Assembly: GCA_964497495.1 (NCBI GenBank)
Contig: CAZCCZ010000011.1
Location: forward strand, 13,119 to 77,118
Direction: 5' to 3'
Source of the DNA: CAXXOK01 sp964497495
Lineage (GTDB): Bacteria > Bacillota > Clostridia > Christensenellales > Aristaeellaceae
DNA: 64,000 nt
In this document: in pieces, positions 8,200 to 17,062 of the stretch
How positions within the stretch are numbered: position 1 is the first letter of the stretch
Layout: every line of letters begins with the position of its first letter
Notes under the pieces: generated by a model
What the model saw: only the letters and a program-made list of their open reading frames with translations
Database searches by the model: none
What the model was told of the DNA's origin: nothing
Program-made: the position numbers and the translations under genes

Positions 8200-10614
8200 T
8201 CATCGCGCGGGCCCGGCCGCCCCTTCCGTAACCCGCGCGTAGAACCCGCGCGTTTTGCCGTCGATCTCCGCGCTCCCGGCGATACGGATCGCGCAGCGCA
8301 GGCGAACGTCTTCGGACGAACCGCCGACCAGCAGCGTCACCTCGCCCGCCTCCACGACCCACCGCATGTCGGCGTCCAGGAACGCGAACTGGCTGACGTC
8401 CACTTCGAACGTCACGGTTTTCTCCTCGGATTTACGCAGATAAACCCGCCTGAAACCGAGCAGTTCCCGTACCGGCCTCACCATGCTGGCGTATTCGCGG
8501 CTCTGGTAAAGCTGCACGACCTCCTCGCCGTCCCGTTCGCCCGTATTCGCTACGCGCACCGTGAGCCGTATCGTGTCCTTCGGGGAGAATTCCTCCCGGT
8601 TCAGCGAGAGGCCGCCGTACCGGAAGGTCGTATAGGAAAGTCCGTAGCCGAAGAAATACCTGGGCTCGTGCGGGGCGTCCACATAGCTGGTGAAGGCGCT
8701 GATCGTTCCCACGTCGTAGCTTGCGCCGTTTTCGTGATTGTAGTAAACGGGAATCTGGCCCGCGTTCCGGGCGACGGAAACCGGCAGCCTGCCCGCGGGG
8801 TTATACCGGCCCAGCAGGGTGCCGACGATCGCCTGGGCGCCCATTTCACCCGGCGACCACGCCTCGATGATCGCGTTGAGGCATTCGTCCGCGGCGTCGC
8901 TGGAAAGGGGTCTCCCGTCGAAATGAACGCCCACCAGCGGAATACCCAGGCGCGCCGCGCGGCGGATGAAGCATTCCTGGCAGGGCGGCAGATTGATATT
9001 CGTGGCGTCGATCCCCTCGCCGGTCGTGCAGCCCGTTCCCCAGCCGTATTTCCCGCCGAGGGTCAGAATCACCAGGTCGGCTTCCCCGGCGACGCGCAGC
9101 GCTTCCTCGAAAAGGGTCTCATCGTCCCCCGCGTACGGGTACCCGTACGCGGCGTCCACCTGAACGCCGTGCAGTTCCTCACGGAGCGCTTCCAGCAGGC
9201 TGCGCGAGTGCGGCGAAAAACTCCTTACGATCGCGTCCACCCGGGGGGACTCTATTTCCACCCGGCTTCCGGGATATACGGGCCTCCGCCGGTCCACGCT
9301 CTCCGCGTCGACCCCCGCCATGGTGTTTCCGACGCCCGTCTGGTTCTCCGTCATGCTGATGAACGAATAGCCGCCGAACAGGGCCCGCGGCGACTCCGCG
9401 TGGCAGCCGATCACGGCGATCCGGCGAAGGCCCGGCCGGAGCGGCAGCGTTCCGTCGTTTTTCAATAACACCAGCGATTCCTGCGCCATCCTGGCCGCGA
9501 CGGACTGCGCCTCGGCGCCGCCGAAGCAGCGGCGCGCCTCCGGGAAGGATTCGGGACAGGGGTTTTCGAATAGTCCCAGGGCGAACTTGGCGGTAAGCAC
9601 GCGCAGAACGGCCGTATCCAGCAACGCCGCGTCCAGCTCGCCGCTTGCGAACCGGTCGCGCATCTCGCGACCGTAACAATCTTTGGAAGGAAGCTCGACA
9701 TCCATCCCCGCGCCGAGCGAACGGATGCCGGCTTCCGTTTTCGTCCGGTACGCCTTCTGCCGTGTATGCTGTTCGCTTACGGAAACGTAATCGGATACGA
9801 CGAGCCCGTCGAACCCCATTTCCCCGCGAAGCAGACGGCCCAGAAGTTCCCGGCTGGAGGCGACCGGTTCCCCGTTGATCGAACTGTAACAGTTCATGAC
9901 CGAGCGCAAACCGCCCAGCGTAACCGCCGCCTGAAACGGCTTGGCGTAGATTTCCCGCAGGGCGCGGGCGGGCACGTAGCAGTTCGCGGCGTGGATGCCG
10001 CCCTGCGTGCAGTGATAGCCCAAGAAATGCTTGGCGCACGCCATGGGCGCGTGTTTCAGGTCGCCGTCCTGCTGAAGGCCGCGCACGTAAGCCACGCCCA
10101 TGGCGGAAGCCAGCGCAGGGTCTTCTCCGTAGGTTTCCCCCTGCCGACCGAACCGCGAATCCCTTGAAATGTCAAGCACCGGCGCGAAAGCGTGCGTAAC
10201 GCCTACGGCGCGGGCCTGTTTGCCGATGACGGTCGCCATCATCTTTTGCAGTTCGGCGTCCCACGTGGCTCCCTGCCCGATGCCGCTGGGAAAGCCGTCG
10301 GCTTCCGGTAGCATGGCGCCGCACAGCGTCTCCATATGGAAAATAGCCGGGATATGGTGTTCGCTCAGCGCCATCACGCGCGTTTGCAGGGAGCGAAGGG
10401 TTTCGAACGCCTCCTCCAGCGTGCGCATTTCCGTGGCGATGAGAAACGCGATTTCCCCGGCGCCGTGCGGATAATCCCGCTCCAGATCGTCGTGCGACCA
10501 GGCGGACGGGTTATAACAGACGATCTGCCCCATTTTTTCGTCGAGGCTCATCCGCCCAATCAGGTCCCGCGCCCTTTCCCCTGCGGGAAGCGAAGCGTCC
10601 AGATATTTCTCCAT
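8200..10614 (-). CDS. Glycoside hydrolase family 3 (beta-glucosidase-like)
   Basis: An 804-residue retaining beta-glycosidase. Domain order is a GH3 N-terminal barrel (about 20-330), a GH3 C-terminal alpha/beta sandwich (about 400-630) and a fibronectin type III-like domain near the C-terminus. The likely catalytic nucleophile is Asp275 in LVVSDY, and the substrate-binding KHF is at 195-197. There is no signal peptide, so it should cleave imported oligosaccharides in the cytoplasm. The frame is open further upstream, but ATG 10614 follows GGAGGAG by 6 bases and starts the normal GH3 N-terminus. It lies 14 bases after the permease gene and closes the YesMN-SBP-permease operon. Substrate (beta-glucoside, xyloside or other) is not determinable. 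Confidence 0.92.
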   Translation of the reverse strand: MEKYLDASLPAGERARDLIGRMSLDEKMGQIVCYNPSAWSHDDLERDYPHGAGEIAFLIATEMRTLEEAFETLRSLQTRVMALSEHHIPAIFHMETLCGAMLPEADGFPSGIGQGATWDAELQKMMATVIGKQARAVGVTHAFAPVLDISRDSRFGRQGETYGEDPALASAMGVAYVRGLQQDGDLKHAPMACAKHFLGYHCTQGGIHAANCYVPARALREIYAKPFQAAVTLGGLRSVMNCYSSINGEPVASSRELLGRLLRGEMGFDGLVVSDYVSVSEQHTRQKAYRTKTEAGIRSLGAGMDVELPSKDCYGREMRDRFASGELDAALLDTAVLRVLTAKFALGLFENPCPESFPEARRCFGGAEAQSVAARMAQESLVLLKNDGTLPLRPGLRRIAVIGCHAESPRALFGGYSFISMTENQTGVGNTMAGVDAESVDRRRPVYPGSRVEIESPRVDAIVRSFSPHSRSLLEALREELHGVQVDAAYGYPYAGDDETLFEEALRVAGEADLVILTLGGKYGWGTGCTTGEGIDATNINLPPCQECFIRRAARLGIPLVGVHFDGRPLSSDAADECLNAIIEAWSPGEMGAQAIVGTLLGRYNPAGRLPVSVARNAGQIPVYYNHENGASYDVGTISAFTSYVDAPHEPRYFFGYGLSYTTFRYGGLSLNREEFSPKDTIRLTVRVANTGERDGEEVVQLYQSREYASMVRPVRELLGFRRVYLRKSEEKTVTFEVDVSQFAFLDADMRWVVEAGEVTLLVGGSSEDVRLRCAIRIAGSAEIDGKTRGFYARVTEGAAGPAR

Positions 10615-10628
10615 GTTTATCTCCTCCG

Positions 10629-11516
10629 TTATCCCTTGACGGCGCCCAGGGATATACCCTTGACGAAATACTTCTGAACGAACGGGCTGACGATGATGAT
10701 GGGCAAAATGCCAACCATCGCGATCGCCATCCGCACGGTCGCCTGCGGCAATGTGCCGGACAGGTTGCTGGATTTGATCGCCGCGCTGGAATTTTTGGAA
10801 AGATACTCGATATTGCGCAGCATGTTGTTGAGCAACTGCTGAATACTGTAAAGTTTGCTGTCGGTCACGTAGTACAGGCCGTTGAGCCAGTCGTTCCAGT
10901 ACGCCACGCCGATGAACAGGCCCATGGTGACGATAATGGGCTTGGCCAGCGGCAGTACGATCTTCCAGAGTATCTTGTATTCGTTCGCGCCGTCGATCAG
11001 CGCCGCTTCGCACAGCGGCAGCGGTATGTTGTTTTGCAAATAGCTGCGGATCAGGATGACGTTGAAAGCGTTCATCATCAGGGTGGGGATGATCAGCGCG
11101 AACAGAGTGTTTTTAATCATCAGGTATCGCGTGTACAGGATATACGTGGGTACGAGGCCGCCGTTAAACAGCATGGTCAGGTACAGGAAAACGGCGAAGA
11201 AGTTTCTGCCGGGAAACTTCGGCTTGGAAAGCGAATAGGCGTAAAGAACGGAAATCGTCAGCCCCGCGAGCGTGCCGACGGCGGTTACCAGAATGGTGAC
11301 GCCGTAAGCGCTGAACACCTGCGCCCGTTCCCGCCAGATGTAGGCGTACGCGTCCAGGCTCAGATGTTTGGGAAAGAAAGAGTAACCGTACAGCGTGATA
11401 TCCGTGTTTTTAGTAAAGGACGCGACGGCCAGCAGGACGAAAGGCAGCAGCGTGACGATCGCCACAAAAAAGATCACGGCGTTTGAAACGATATGGAAAC
11501 GATCCCTTCTTCGCAT
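10629..11516 (-). CDS. ABC transporter permease (LplC/YteP-partner type)
   Basis: A 295-residue carbohydrate ABC permease with six predicted helices. The EAA-type motif is CEAALIDGANEYKILWKIVL, and the typical C-terminal ending is KYFVKGISLGAVKG, as in LplC-like proteins of oligosaccharide importers. It starts 12 bases after the stop of its partner permease, behind GGGGGCGGAG. It forms the second half of the channel supplied by the SBP upstream. The following GH3 enzyme suggests the cargo is an oligosaccharide with a beta-linked non-reducing unit. Confidence 0.93.
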   Translation of the reverse strand: MRRRDRFHIVSNAVIFFVAIVTLLPFVLLAVASFTKNTDITLYGYSFFPKHLSLDAYAYIWRERAQVFSAYGVTILVTAVGTLAGLTISVLYAYSLSKPKFPGRNFFAVFLYLTMLFNGGLVPTYILYTRYLMIKNTLFALIIPTLMMNAFNVILIRSYLQNNIPLPLCEAALIDGANEYKILWKIVLPLAKPIIVTMGLFIGVAYWNDWLNGLYYVTDSKLYSIQQLLNNMLRNIEYLSKNSSAAIKSSNLSGTLPQATVRMAIAMVGILPIIIVSPFVQKYFVKGISLGAVKG

Positions 11517-11528
11517 GCTCTCCGCCCC

Positions 11529-12443
11529 CTAAAACAACGCGTTCTCGCGGCTGTACTTCCGGATGATCCCGTTGGCGATCAGCACCAGCAGCAGCCCGAC
11601 GACCGCCTGGTACACGCCGGCCGCCGAGGACATCCCGATATCGCCCAAGGTGATCAGGCCGCGGTACACGTAGGTGTCGATGGTGTTGGTAGCGTCCAGC
11701 AGCGCGCCGGAGTTCATGGGCACCTGATAGAACAGGCCGAAATCGGAATAGAAAATGCGGCCCACGTACAGCAGGATCATGGTGATGATCGTCGGTTTGA
11801 TCAGGGGCAGCGTGATGTAGCGAATACTTTGCATCTTCGAAATGCCGTCGATATCCCCCGCCTCGTAAAGCTCCGGGTCGATGCCCAGAATGGACGCGAA
11901 ATAGACGATGGTTCCGTAGCCCACGTATTTCCAGCAGTTGATCACCGTCAGGATCACGGGCCAGTACTTCGGTTCGGTGTACCAACTGATTTTATTCAGT
12001 CCAAGCGCGACGCGCACTCCATTGAACAGGCCGGTGTCCCCCGCCAGAAAGGCGTAGGCGAGATAACTCACGATGACCATGGAAATCATAAAGGGAAGCA
12101 GCAGCGCCGTTTGATACAATTTTAGAAACGATTTCTTCCGCACTTCGCTGAGCAGGATGGCGAAAAGAACGCCGACGGCGGTGTTGATGAAGATGAACAG
12201 CGCGTTATAACCCAGCGTGTTGCGGGTGATACGGAACGCGTCCGGCGTTTTGAACAGATACTCGAAGTTCTCGAACCCCACCCAGTCACTCTGGAAGAGC
12301 CCTTTGGCGAAATTCACGTCCTTGAAGGCGATCACGATGCCGGCCATGGGCAGGTAATTGTTGATCAGCAGGTACAGGAACCCGGGGAGAAGCATGACGT
12401 AGAAGGGCAGATACTTCCGGTACCTTCGCGCTTTGGGTTTCAT
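11529..12443 (-). CDS. ABC transporter permease (LplB type)
   Basis: A 304-residue permease of the LplB/UgpA group. It has a basic N-terminus (KPKARRYRKYLP), about six transmembrane helices and an EAA loop around YEAGDIDGISKMQSIRYITLP. It is the first permease of the operon, separated from the SBP gene by a strong hairpin. Its ribosome-binding site (TGATGGAA) is weaker than those of its neighbours, which together with the hairpin should make it less expressed than the SBP. Confidence 0.93.
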   Translation of the reverse strand: MKPKARRYRKYLPFYVMLLPGFLYLLINNYLPMAGIVIAFKDVNFAKGLFQSDWVGFENFEYLFKTPDAFRITRNTLGYNALFIFINTAVGVLFAILLSEVRKKSFLKLYQTALLLPFMISMVIVSYLAYAFLAGDTGLFNGVRVALGLNKISWYTEPKYWPVILTVINCWKYVGYGTIVYFASILGIDPELYEAGDIDGISKMQSIRYITLPLIKPTIITMILLYVGRIFYSDFGLFYQVPMNSGALLDATNTIDTYVYRGLITLGDIGMSSAAGVYQAVVGLLLVLIANGIIRKYSRENALF

Positions 12444-12462
12444 ATTCCATCACCGTCAATCT

Positions 12463-12504
12463 GAAAGACGGGGCTGTCCGGGAAACCGACCAGCCCCGTC
12501 TTTC
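12463..12504 (-). promoter_or_regulatory. Intercistronic hairpin between SBP and permease
   Basis: A perfect 14-bp stem (GAAAGACGGGGCTG with CAGCCCCGTCTTTC) encloses a 14-base loop in the 89-base gap between the SBP and LplB-type genes. No clear U-tract follows on the minus strand, so it is more likely an mRNA-protecting or attenuating stem than a full terminator. Confidence 0.75.
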
Positions 12505-12532
12505 GAATCGTCGCTTTTACGACTCCGAAGTT

Positions 12533-14026
12533 TTACGATCTACCGGCGAGCCAGGCGTCGATCTGCTGCTGCATATCGTCCACGATATTCTGGATGCCGG
12601 CGGACTGAAGCTCCTCGTTGAACTTGGCGACGGTTGCGTCGGGGTCGGAGTAGCCGGATTCGATGACCGCCCTGTATTTATCCTCCACGTTGGTCACGGC
12701 GGTGATTTCGTTTTTCACGTTACTGCTGTCATAGGTGAAGCCGTACAGCGGGGAAAGCGTGGCGCTGTTGTTGAAGTCGATGTAGCTGTCCCAGATGCCC
12801 AGCGGGTCGGATTCCCACGAGTAGGCGATGGAAGCGTTGCCGGACAGCCAGGTTTCGTTCGTCCAGCCGACGTTTTCGCTGCTCACGCCGTCCGGATAAC
12901 CGGCCACGCGGTTCGTTTCGTCCTTCACCACGTAGTCCTTGCCTTCGATGCCGTACATCATCAGGTTCTGCATCCGCTCGTCCGAATACAGGATGTTCAG
13001 GAAAGCCACGGCCTTCTCGGGCGTGCTGCAGGCGGTGGGCACCATGTACTGGGCGAAGTTGACGTCACTCGTGCCGCACACCTTATCGGTGACGACGAGG
13101 GTGGCGATGTCCTTGCCGGAATTCTTGATTTCCTGCGTGGCGGTACCCGGATGGATTTTGCCGATGTAGCCGAAGGTGTTCCCCGCGGCCAGCAATTCCT
13201 GGCGGGTATCGGTCAGAATGGTCGAGTCGGGAATGAAATAGCCCTTCTGGTTCCAGTCGTACGCGCGTTTCGCCATCGCAAGGTATTCGTCGGTCGCGTA
13301 GGTGTTGACCGCCTTGATGGTTCCGTCCGCGCTGTTGGCGTAGATGCCGACGCCGGACTGAACGGTGTCGAAGATGCCCGTGTTCAGGTATTCCAGCACG
13401 CCGCGGCTGATTTCCGAGGAAGTCAGCAGGTTCATGTCCGGATAGGCTTCGTGCACCTTGATCAGCACCTGCTCCACGTCGTCCCACGTCTTAACGGTGG
13501 CCGGATCGATGCCCAGGGCGTCCAGAATGTCGGCGCGGCAGATCAGCCCGCCCGCCGTGGTGTATTCGTGGAAGGTCGGGAATCCGTAAAGCTCACCGTT
13601 GGCCTTGCAGGCGTCCAGATACCGTTCGAAGGCCGCGTACGCTTCCGGCGCATACTGCTTGGCCAGTTCGGTAATGGGCTGCACCTGCCCGCGGTTGGCA
13701 AAATTCTTAGAGCTTTCCCAGGTAAAAATCAGCGCCGCGTCCTCGCCGCTGGAAAGCATCAGGTTGATCTGGTCGGCGTACACGCCCCACTCCATGATGT
13801 GCAGCTTGACGGTCGCGTCCATTTTTTCCTGAACGATCGCGTTCATGGCGCTTTCGACCGCTTCCAGGTCGGCGGGCGAGGAACTGTTGCCGGGGAAGAC
13901 GATCTGTAGTTCCGTCATCACGCCGTCCTTCAGCTTGTCGGCGGTCTGGGCCGATGCCGCAGGCACGGCGAGGGTTGCCAGCATCGTCATAGCCAGCAGG
14001 ATTGCGACGACCATTTTTTTCCGCAT
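12533..14026 (-). CDS. Oligosaccharide-binding protein (LplA type)
   Basis: A 497-residue extracellular solute-binding protein. Residues 1-26 form a secretion signal ending ASA (then QTAD), with no lipobox Cys, so the mature protein would not be lipid-anchored by the usual route. The mature part has the LplA/YtcQ-like layout with a LQIVFPGNSSSP opening strand and long insertions typical of the roughly 500-residue oligosaccharide binders. AAGGAAGG precedes ATG 14026. It lies downstream of a YesN-type activator and upstream of two permeases and a GH3 gene, so it should capture the oligosaccharide later cut by GH3. Confidence 0.9.
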   Translation of the reverse strand: MRKKMVVAILLAMTMLATLAVPAASAQTADKLKDGVMTELQIVFPGNSSSPADLEAVESAMNAIVQEKMDATVKLHIMEWGVYADQINLMLSSGEDAALIFTWESSKNFANRGQVQPITELAKQYAPEAYAAFERYLDACKANGELYGFPTFHEYTTAGGLICRADILDALGIDPATVKTWDDVEQVLIKVHEAYPDMNLLTSSEISRGVLEYLNTGIFDTVQSGVGIYANSADGTIKAVNTYATDEYLAMAKRAYDWNQKGYFIPDSTILTDTRQELLAAGNTFGYIGKIHPGTATQEIKNSGKDIATLVVTDKVCGTSDVNFAQYMVPTACSTPEKAVAFLNILYSDERMQNLMMYGIEGKDYVVKDETNRVAGYPDGVSSENVGWTNETWLSGNASIAYSWESDPLGIWDSYIDFNNSATLSPLYGFTYDSSNVKNEITAVTNVEDKYRAVIESGYSDPDATVAKFNEELQSAGIQNIVDDMQQQIDAWLAGRS

Positions 14027-14073
14027 AGTACTACCTTCCTTTTCTCGTATTGGGCATTGCGCCCTATGGAATC

Positions 14074-14103
14074 ATAGTACCCAAAAAGTACATTGATTCT
14101 CAA
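14074..14103 (-). promoter_or_regulatory. Promoter of the SBP-permease-GH3 operon
   Basis: Reading the minus strand, TTGAGA (14103-14098), an 18-base spacer and TACTAT (14079-14074) precede the SBP start by 48 bases. The SBP operon therefore has its own promoter and is a likely target of the response regulator encoded just upstream. Confidence 0.6.
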
Positions 14104-14131
14104 TACGAAAAACGACCGATCCGATAACAAA

Positions 14132-14965
14132 TCAGCGGTTCTCGCGATGCTCCGCCCGATACGCAACGGGCGTGACCCCGACCCACTTCTTAAAGAGCTT
14201 CGCGAAATAGGGAGGCGAATCGTAGCCCACCCGAAGCGCAACCTCGCTGACGGACAGCGGCGTGTCGGTCAGCAGGCCCTTGGCGACCACGATGCGGTAA
14301 TGCTGGATGTATTCCATCAGCGAATACCCGGTCGCCGCCTTGAACGCGCGGTTCATGTAATCCGCGTTCATATGGACGACCTCTTCCAGGTCGTTGCGAA
14401 AGATCGGTTCCTGATAATGCTCCTCCATATACGTCTGAATGGAGCGAATCAGGGATTTCTGATCGTCGCTTTTCAGCGAAGTCGCGTTGAAGCGCTCCAG
14501 TACCGATTGGATCCATTCCTCCACCGTCGCCGTGCCGTCCGCGTGCGCGGCGAAGTATTCCCCGTACTTCTGATATTTCTCGTTTTGCCGGTTCAGCCGG
14601 TATTTTTCCACCGCGCCCGCGACGGCCTTCTTCAGGTCGTCGAACTGCACGGGTTTAAGCAGATACTGGTACACGCCCAGCGCTACGGCGTTCTGCGCGT
14701 AGCTGAACTCGGAATATCCGGTTAAAATGATGCACAGGACGGAGGGCTTATGCCCGTTGACCCAGCGGATCAGCTGCAGGCCGTTTTCCTTGGGCATTTC
14801 GATGTCGCACAGGAGAATCTGGACCTCTTCCCGGCCCAGCACGTCCCTTGCCTCCGACGCGTTCCGGGCCGACAGCACGCGCTGAATCCCGATGGACGCC
14901 CAGTCTACGGCCTTAATCAAAATCTGTAAAATGGCGACCTCGTCGTCCACGATCAGCAGGTTCAT
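14132..14965 (-). CDS. Response regulator, REC plus AraC-type DNA-binding domain (YesN-like)
   Basis: A 277-residue protein with an N-terminal receiver domain (residues 1-120) carrying the acidic pair DDE near residue 7, the phosphoacceptor Asp54 in LLCDIEMP and the switch lysine in LLKPVQ. It ends in an AraC-type double helix-turn-helix (about 175-275) containing RVGYDSPPYFAKLFKKWVG. The start overlaps the histidine kinase stop by 4 bases (ATGA). YesN-type regulators activate adjacent oligosaccharide transport operons after phosphorylation by the membrane kinase. The SBP promoter lies about 100 bases downstream of its stop, so that operon is the expected target. Confidence 0.93.
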   Translation of the reverse strand: MNLLIVDDEVAILQILIKAVDWASIGIQRVLSARNASEARDVLGREEVQILLCDIEMPKENGLQLIRWVNGHKPSVLCIILTGYSEFSYAQNAVALGVYQYLLKPVQFDDLKKAVAGAVEKYRLNRQNEKYQKYGEYFAAHADGTATVEEWIQSVLERFNATSLKSDDQKSLIRSIQTYMEEHYQEPIFRNDLEEVVHMNADYMNRAFKAATGYSLMEYIQHYRIVVAKGLLTDTPLSVSEVALRVGYDSPPYFAKLFKKWVGVTPVAYRAEHRENR

Positions 14966-16650
14966 TGCGTCACCCCTTCCGAAGGTTCAAGCCGCCGCAG
15001 CGGGATCGATACGCGGACCGTCGTTTGTTGATCTTCGCTTTCGATGGCCAGCTTCCCGTTTTCGCCGTACGTCCGCTTCAGGCGCTGGCGCACGTTCGCG
15101 ATACCGATGTGTTTCCCGTCGTCCGATATGTCCCCGTCCGCGTTGAGGCGGTCGAGGCTCTCCCGGCTGAAGCCGGTTCCGTTGTCCGTGACCGTAATCG
15201 TCAGTTTATCCTCCTCAGCGCGCAAATCCACGGAAATCCGCAGCGTCTGGACGAACGTCACGTTATGTTTGACGCTGTTCTCCACGAACGTCTGAATCAG
15301 CAGGGGGATCAGCGCGCTGGCACGGTCCACGCCGTCGGCCGTCACGGCGAACTCGATGCAGCCGGGGTAGCGGATTTTCTGGATCTGCACGTACGCGTCC
15401 ACGCAATCCAGCTCCTGCCCGACGGTTACCTCCTCGTTCTTGTTCATCAGGAGGTAGCGGAAATAGCGGGACGTTACGAGCGTTATCTGTTTGATGCTCT
15501 GGTAATCCTTCGTTTCCGCCATGCCGTAGATCAGGTAGAGGATGTTGCTGTAAAAATGCGGCTGTATCTGCAGGCGCAGAAAGCGGCTTTGGATTTTCTG
15601 TTTTTCAAGCTCGGTTTCGTAGATGCCGATTTTCAGGTTGGCGATCTGCGAAGCCATGTCGTTGAAGGTATGGTACAGCGTCCGGATTTCGCCGCTGGAT
15701 ACCTTTTCGTCCAGGCGCTCGTCGATGGCTCCGGCGCTGAAGCGCTCCATGGCGACCCTCAGCTTGTCCAGAGGCTTCAGCACCAGCTTTTTCTGCATCT
15801 GGATGTTGACCAGCGCCGCCAGCGCCCCCACGGCAAGCAGGCCCGCCATCACCGTGAAGAAAAGCGTCTGGTCGCTGTACAGCTGCTGTTCGGTGACGAC
15901 GAAGCCGATCTGGGCGTCCAGCATTTCCAGCGGTTCCGTAAACAGGGTGCCCGCGTAGGTTCCGTCCCCGCCCGCGCCGGTCCGGTATAGCGTGTTGCCG
16001 TCCGAATCCAGCAGCAGGGCTTCCGTTATGGAGGATTGATCCCCCATGATCTCGTCAAGCACGGACTCCCCCGTGATCATGGTGCCCACCAGCCCGCCCT
16101 CGCGCTGAAAATACTGGATGAAATACGCCTTTCCCTGATAACTGAGATACTTCCAGGCCGACGTGTTGCTGTACGCGCTTTCCCGCACGGCCTGCTTTAC
16201 AAGCGCCGTCAGCTCGGCGCGCGAAGCGTATTCCACGACGTTCTTCGTCGATTGGATAAACAGTTCCCGGTCGGGAACGTAGCAGAACGTCATGATCCGG
16301 TTCCCGTACATCTGGGAGATCGAGTTGAGTTTCCGCATCATCATCACTTTGGCGATTTCCAGCTCCATGCCCGACCGGCGGTACAGCAGATCGTTGTAAT
16401 AGGTGTCGTACTCGGATTCGGCTGCGGAGACGACGGCGTTGTTGATGACGCCGAACAGATTGTCCCAGTAATCGCTGTACATCTTAAGCGACGTCCGGTA
16501 CGAATCTTTCGCCCGGTTCCGGTACAGACCCAGCACGTAAAGGTTGGATATCTCCATGAACGCGATGACGATCACGATGACCAGCAGAATGGTCCGAAGC
16601 ACTCTCGCGTACAGGGATGTTTTACCGAACTGCAGCCCGGATATTTTCAT
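14962..16650 (-). CDS. Sensor histidine kinase (YesM-like)
   Basis: A 562-residue membrane kinase. One transmembrane helix lies at about 15-42 and another at about 263-285, bracketing an extracellular sensor domain of some 220 residues. A HAMP region and a His_kinase (LytS/YesM type) domain follow. The phosphoacceptor is His365 in QPHFYSN, where the family usually has PHFLYN, and the ATP-binding domain has NSVKHN and DNGTGF. It senses an external signal, probably a sugar or SBP-sugar complex, and phosphorylates the adjoining YesN-type regulator. It is the first gene of the minus-strand locus. A TATAAT lies at 16701-16696 on the minus strand with no good -35, suggesting regulated or weak transcription. 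Confidence 0.93.
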   Translation of the reverse strand: MKISGLQFGKTSLYARVLRTILLVIVIVIAFMEISNLYVLGLYRNRAKDSYRTSLKMYSDYWDNLFGVINNAVVSAAESEYDTYYNDLLYRRSGMELEIAKVMMMRKLNSISQMYGNRIMTFCYVPDRELFIQSTKNVVEYASRAELTALVKQAVRESAYSNTSAWKYLSYQGKAYFIQYFQREGGLVGTMITGESVLDEIMGDQSSITEALLLDSDGNTLYRTGAGGDGTYAGTLFTEPLEMLDAQIGFVVTEQQLYSDQTLFFTVMAGLLAVGALAALVNIQMQKKLVLKPLDKLRVAMERFSAGAIDERLDEKVSSGEIRTLYHTFNDMASQIANLKIGIYETELEKQKIQSRFLRLQIQPHFYSNILYLIYGMAETKDYQSIKQITLVTSRYFRYLLMNKNEEVTVGQELDCVDAYVQIQKIRYPGCIEFAVTADGVDRASALIPLLIQTFVENSVKHNVTFVQTLRISVDLRAEEDKLTITVTDNGTGFSRESLDRLNADGDISDDGKHIGIANVRQRLKRTYGENGKLAIESEDQQTTVRVSIPLRRLEPSEGVTQ

Positions 16651-17062
16651 GCGCGGAGACGTCCCCCTTTCATAACGTTTAATCCCCCACGGGTGATTAT
16701 ACTATACGTTGTCCATATCCCGGAAAAATTTTCGCAACACGCAAAACGCCCGACACGGCGGTAAATCCGCGCCGGGCCGACGGGAAGGGAAGGCCCTATG
16801 AAACTCAGGGAAAAAGACAAGGTAATTTTCCCCTGATTTCATCGCCGTCTATTCGCTTGTCTCCTTTTCGTGGCCACGCCTCCGGCACAAGAGCCGGCTG
16901 CCGGAATACCCGCGTCGGTCGGCCCGCGCTCCCTTTATCGTTTTCTTCCGCAGTCGCGGCGTCGGCCCGTCTGCTTCGCAGCCGGGGTTATGCGCAAGCG
17001 TGCGCGGCGGATGCTTTGCCGGGCCCGGGCGTTCAGCGGTTGCGGTATCGACGGGTGGGCCG
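16651..17062. other. Intergenic region with a long imperfect hairpin
   Basis: No gene is supported here. It holds the putative kinase-gene promoter near 16696-16701. It also holds a long hairpin at 16798-16842, in which ATGAAACTCAGGGAAAA pairs with TTTTCCCCTGATTTCAT with two bulges around an 11-base loop. The hairpin could end transcripts of the TIR gene, which stops at 17063, although no U-tract follows the stem on the minus strand. Confidence 0.5.

Noticed and set aside
10615..11013. N-terminal extension of the GH3 gene
   Set aside because: The extension overlaps the permease gene in another frame and reads as Arg/His-rich shadow sequence. ATG 10614 has an excellent ribosome-binding site.
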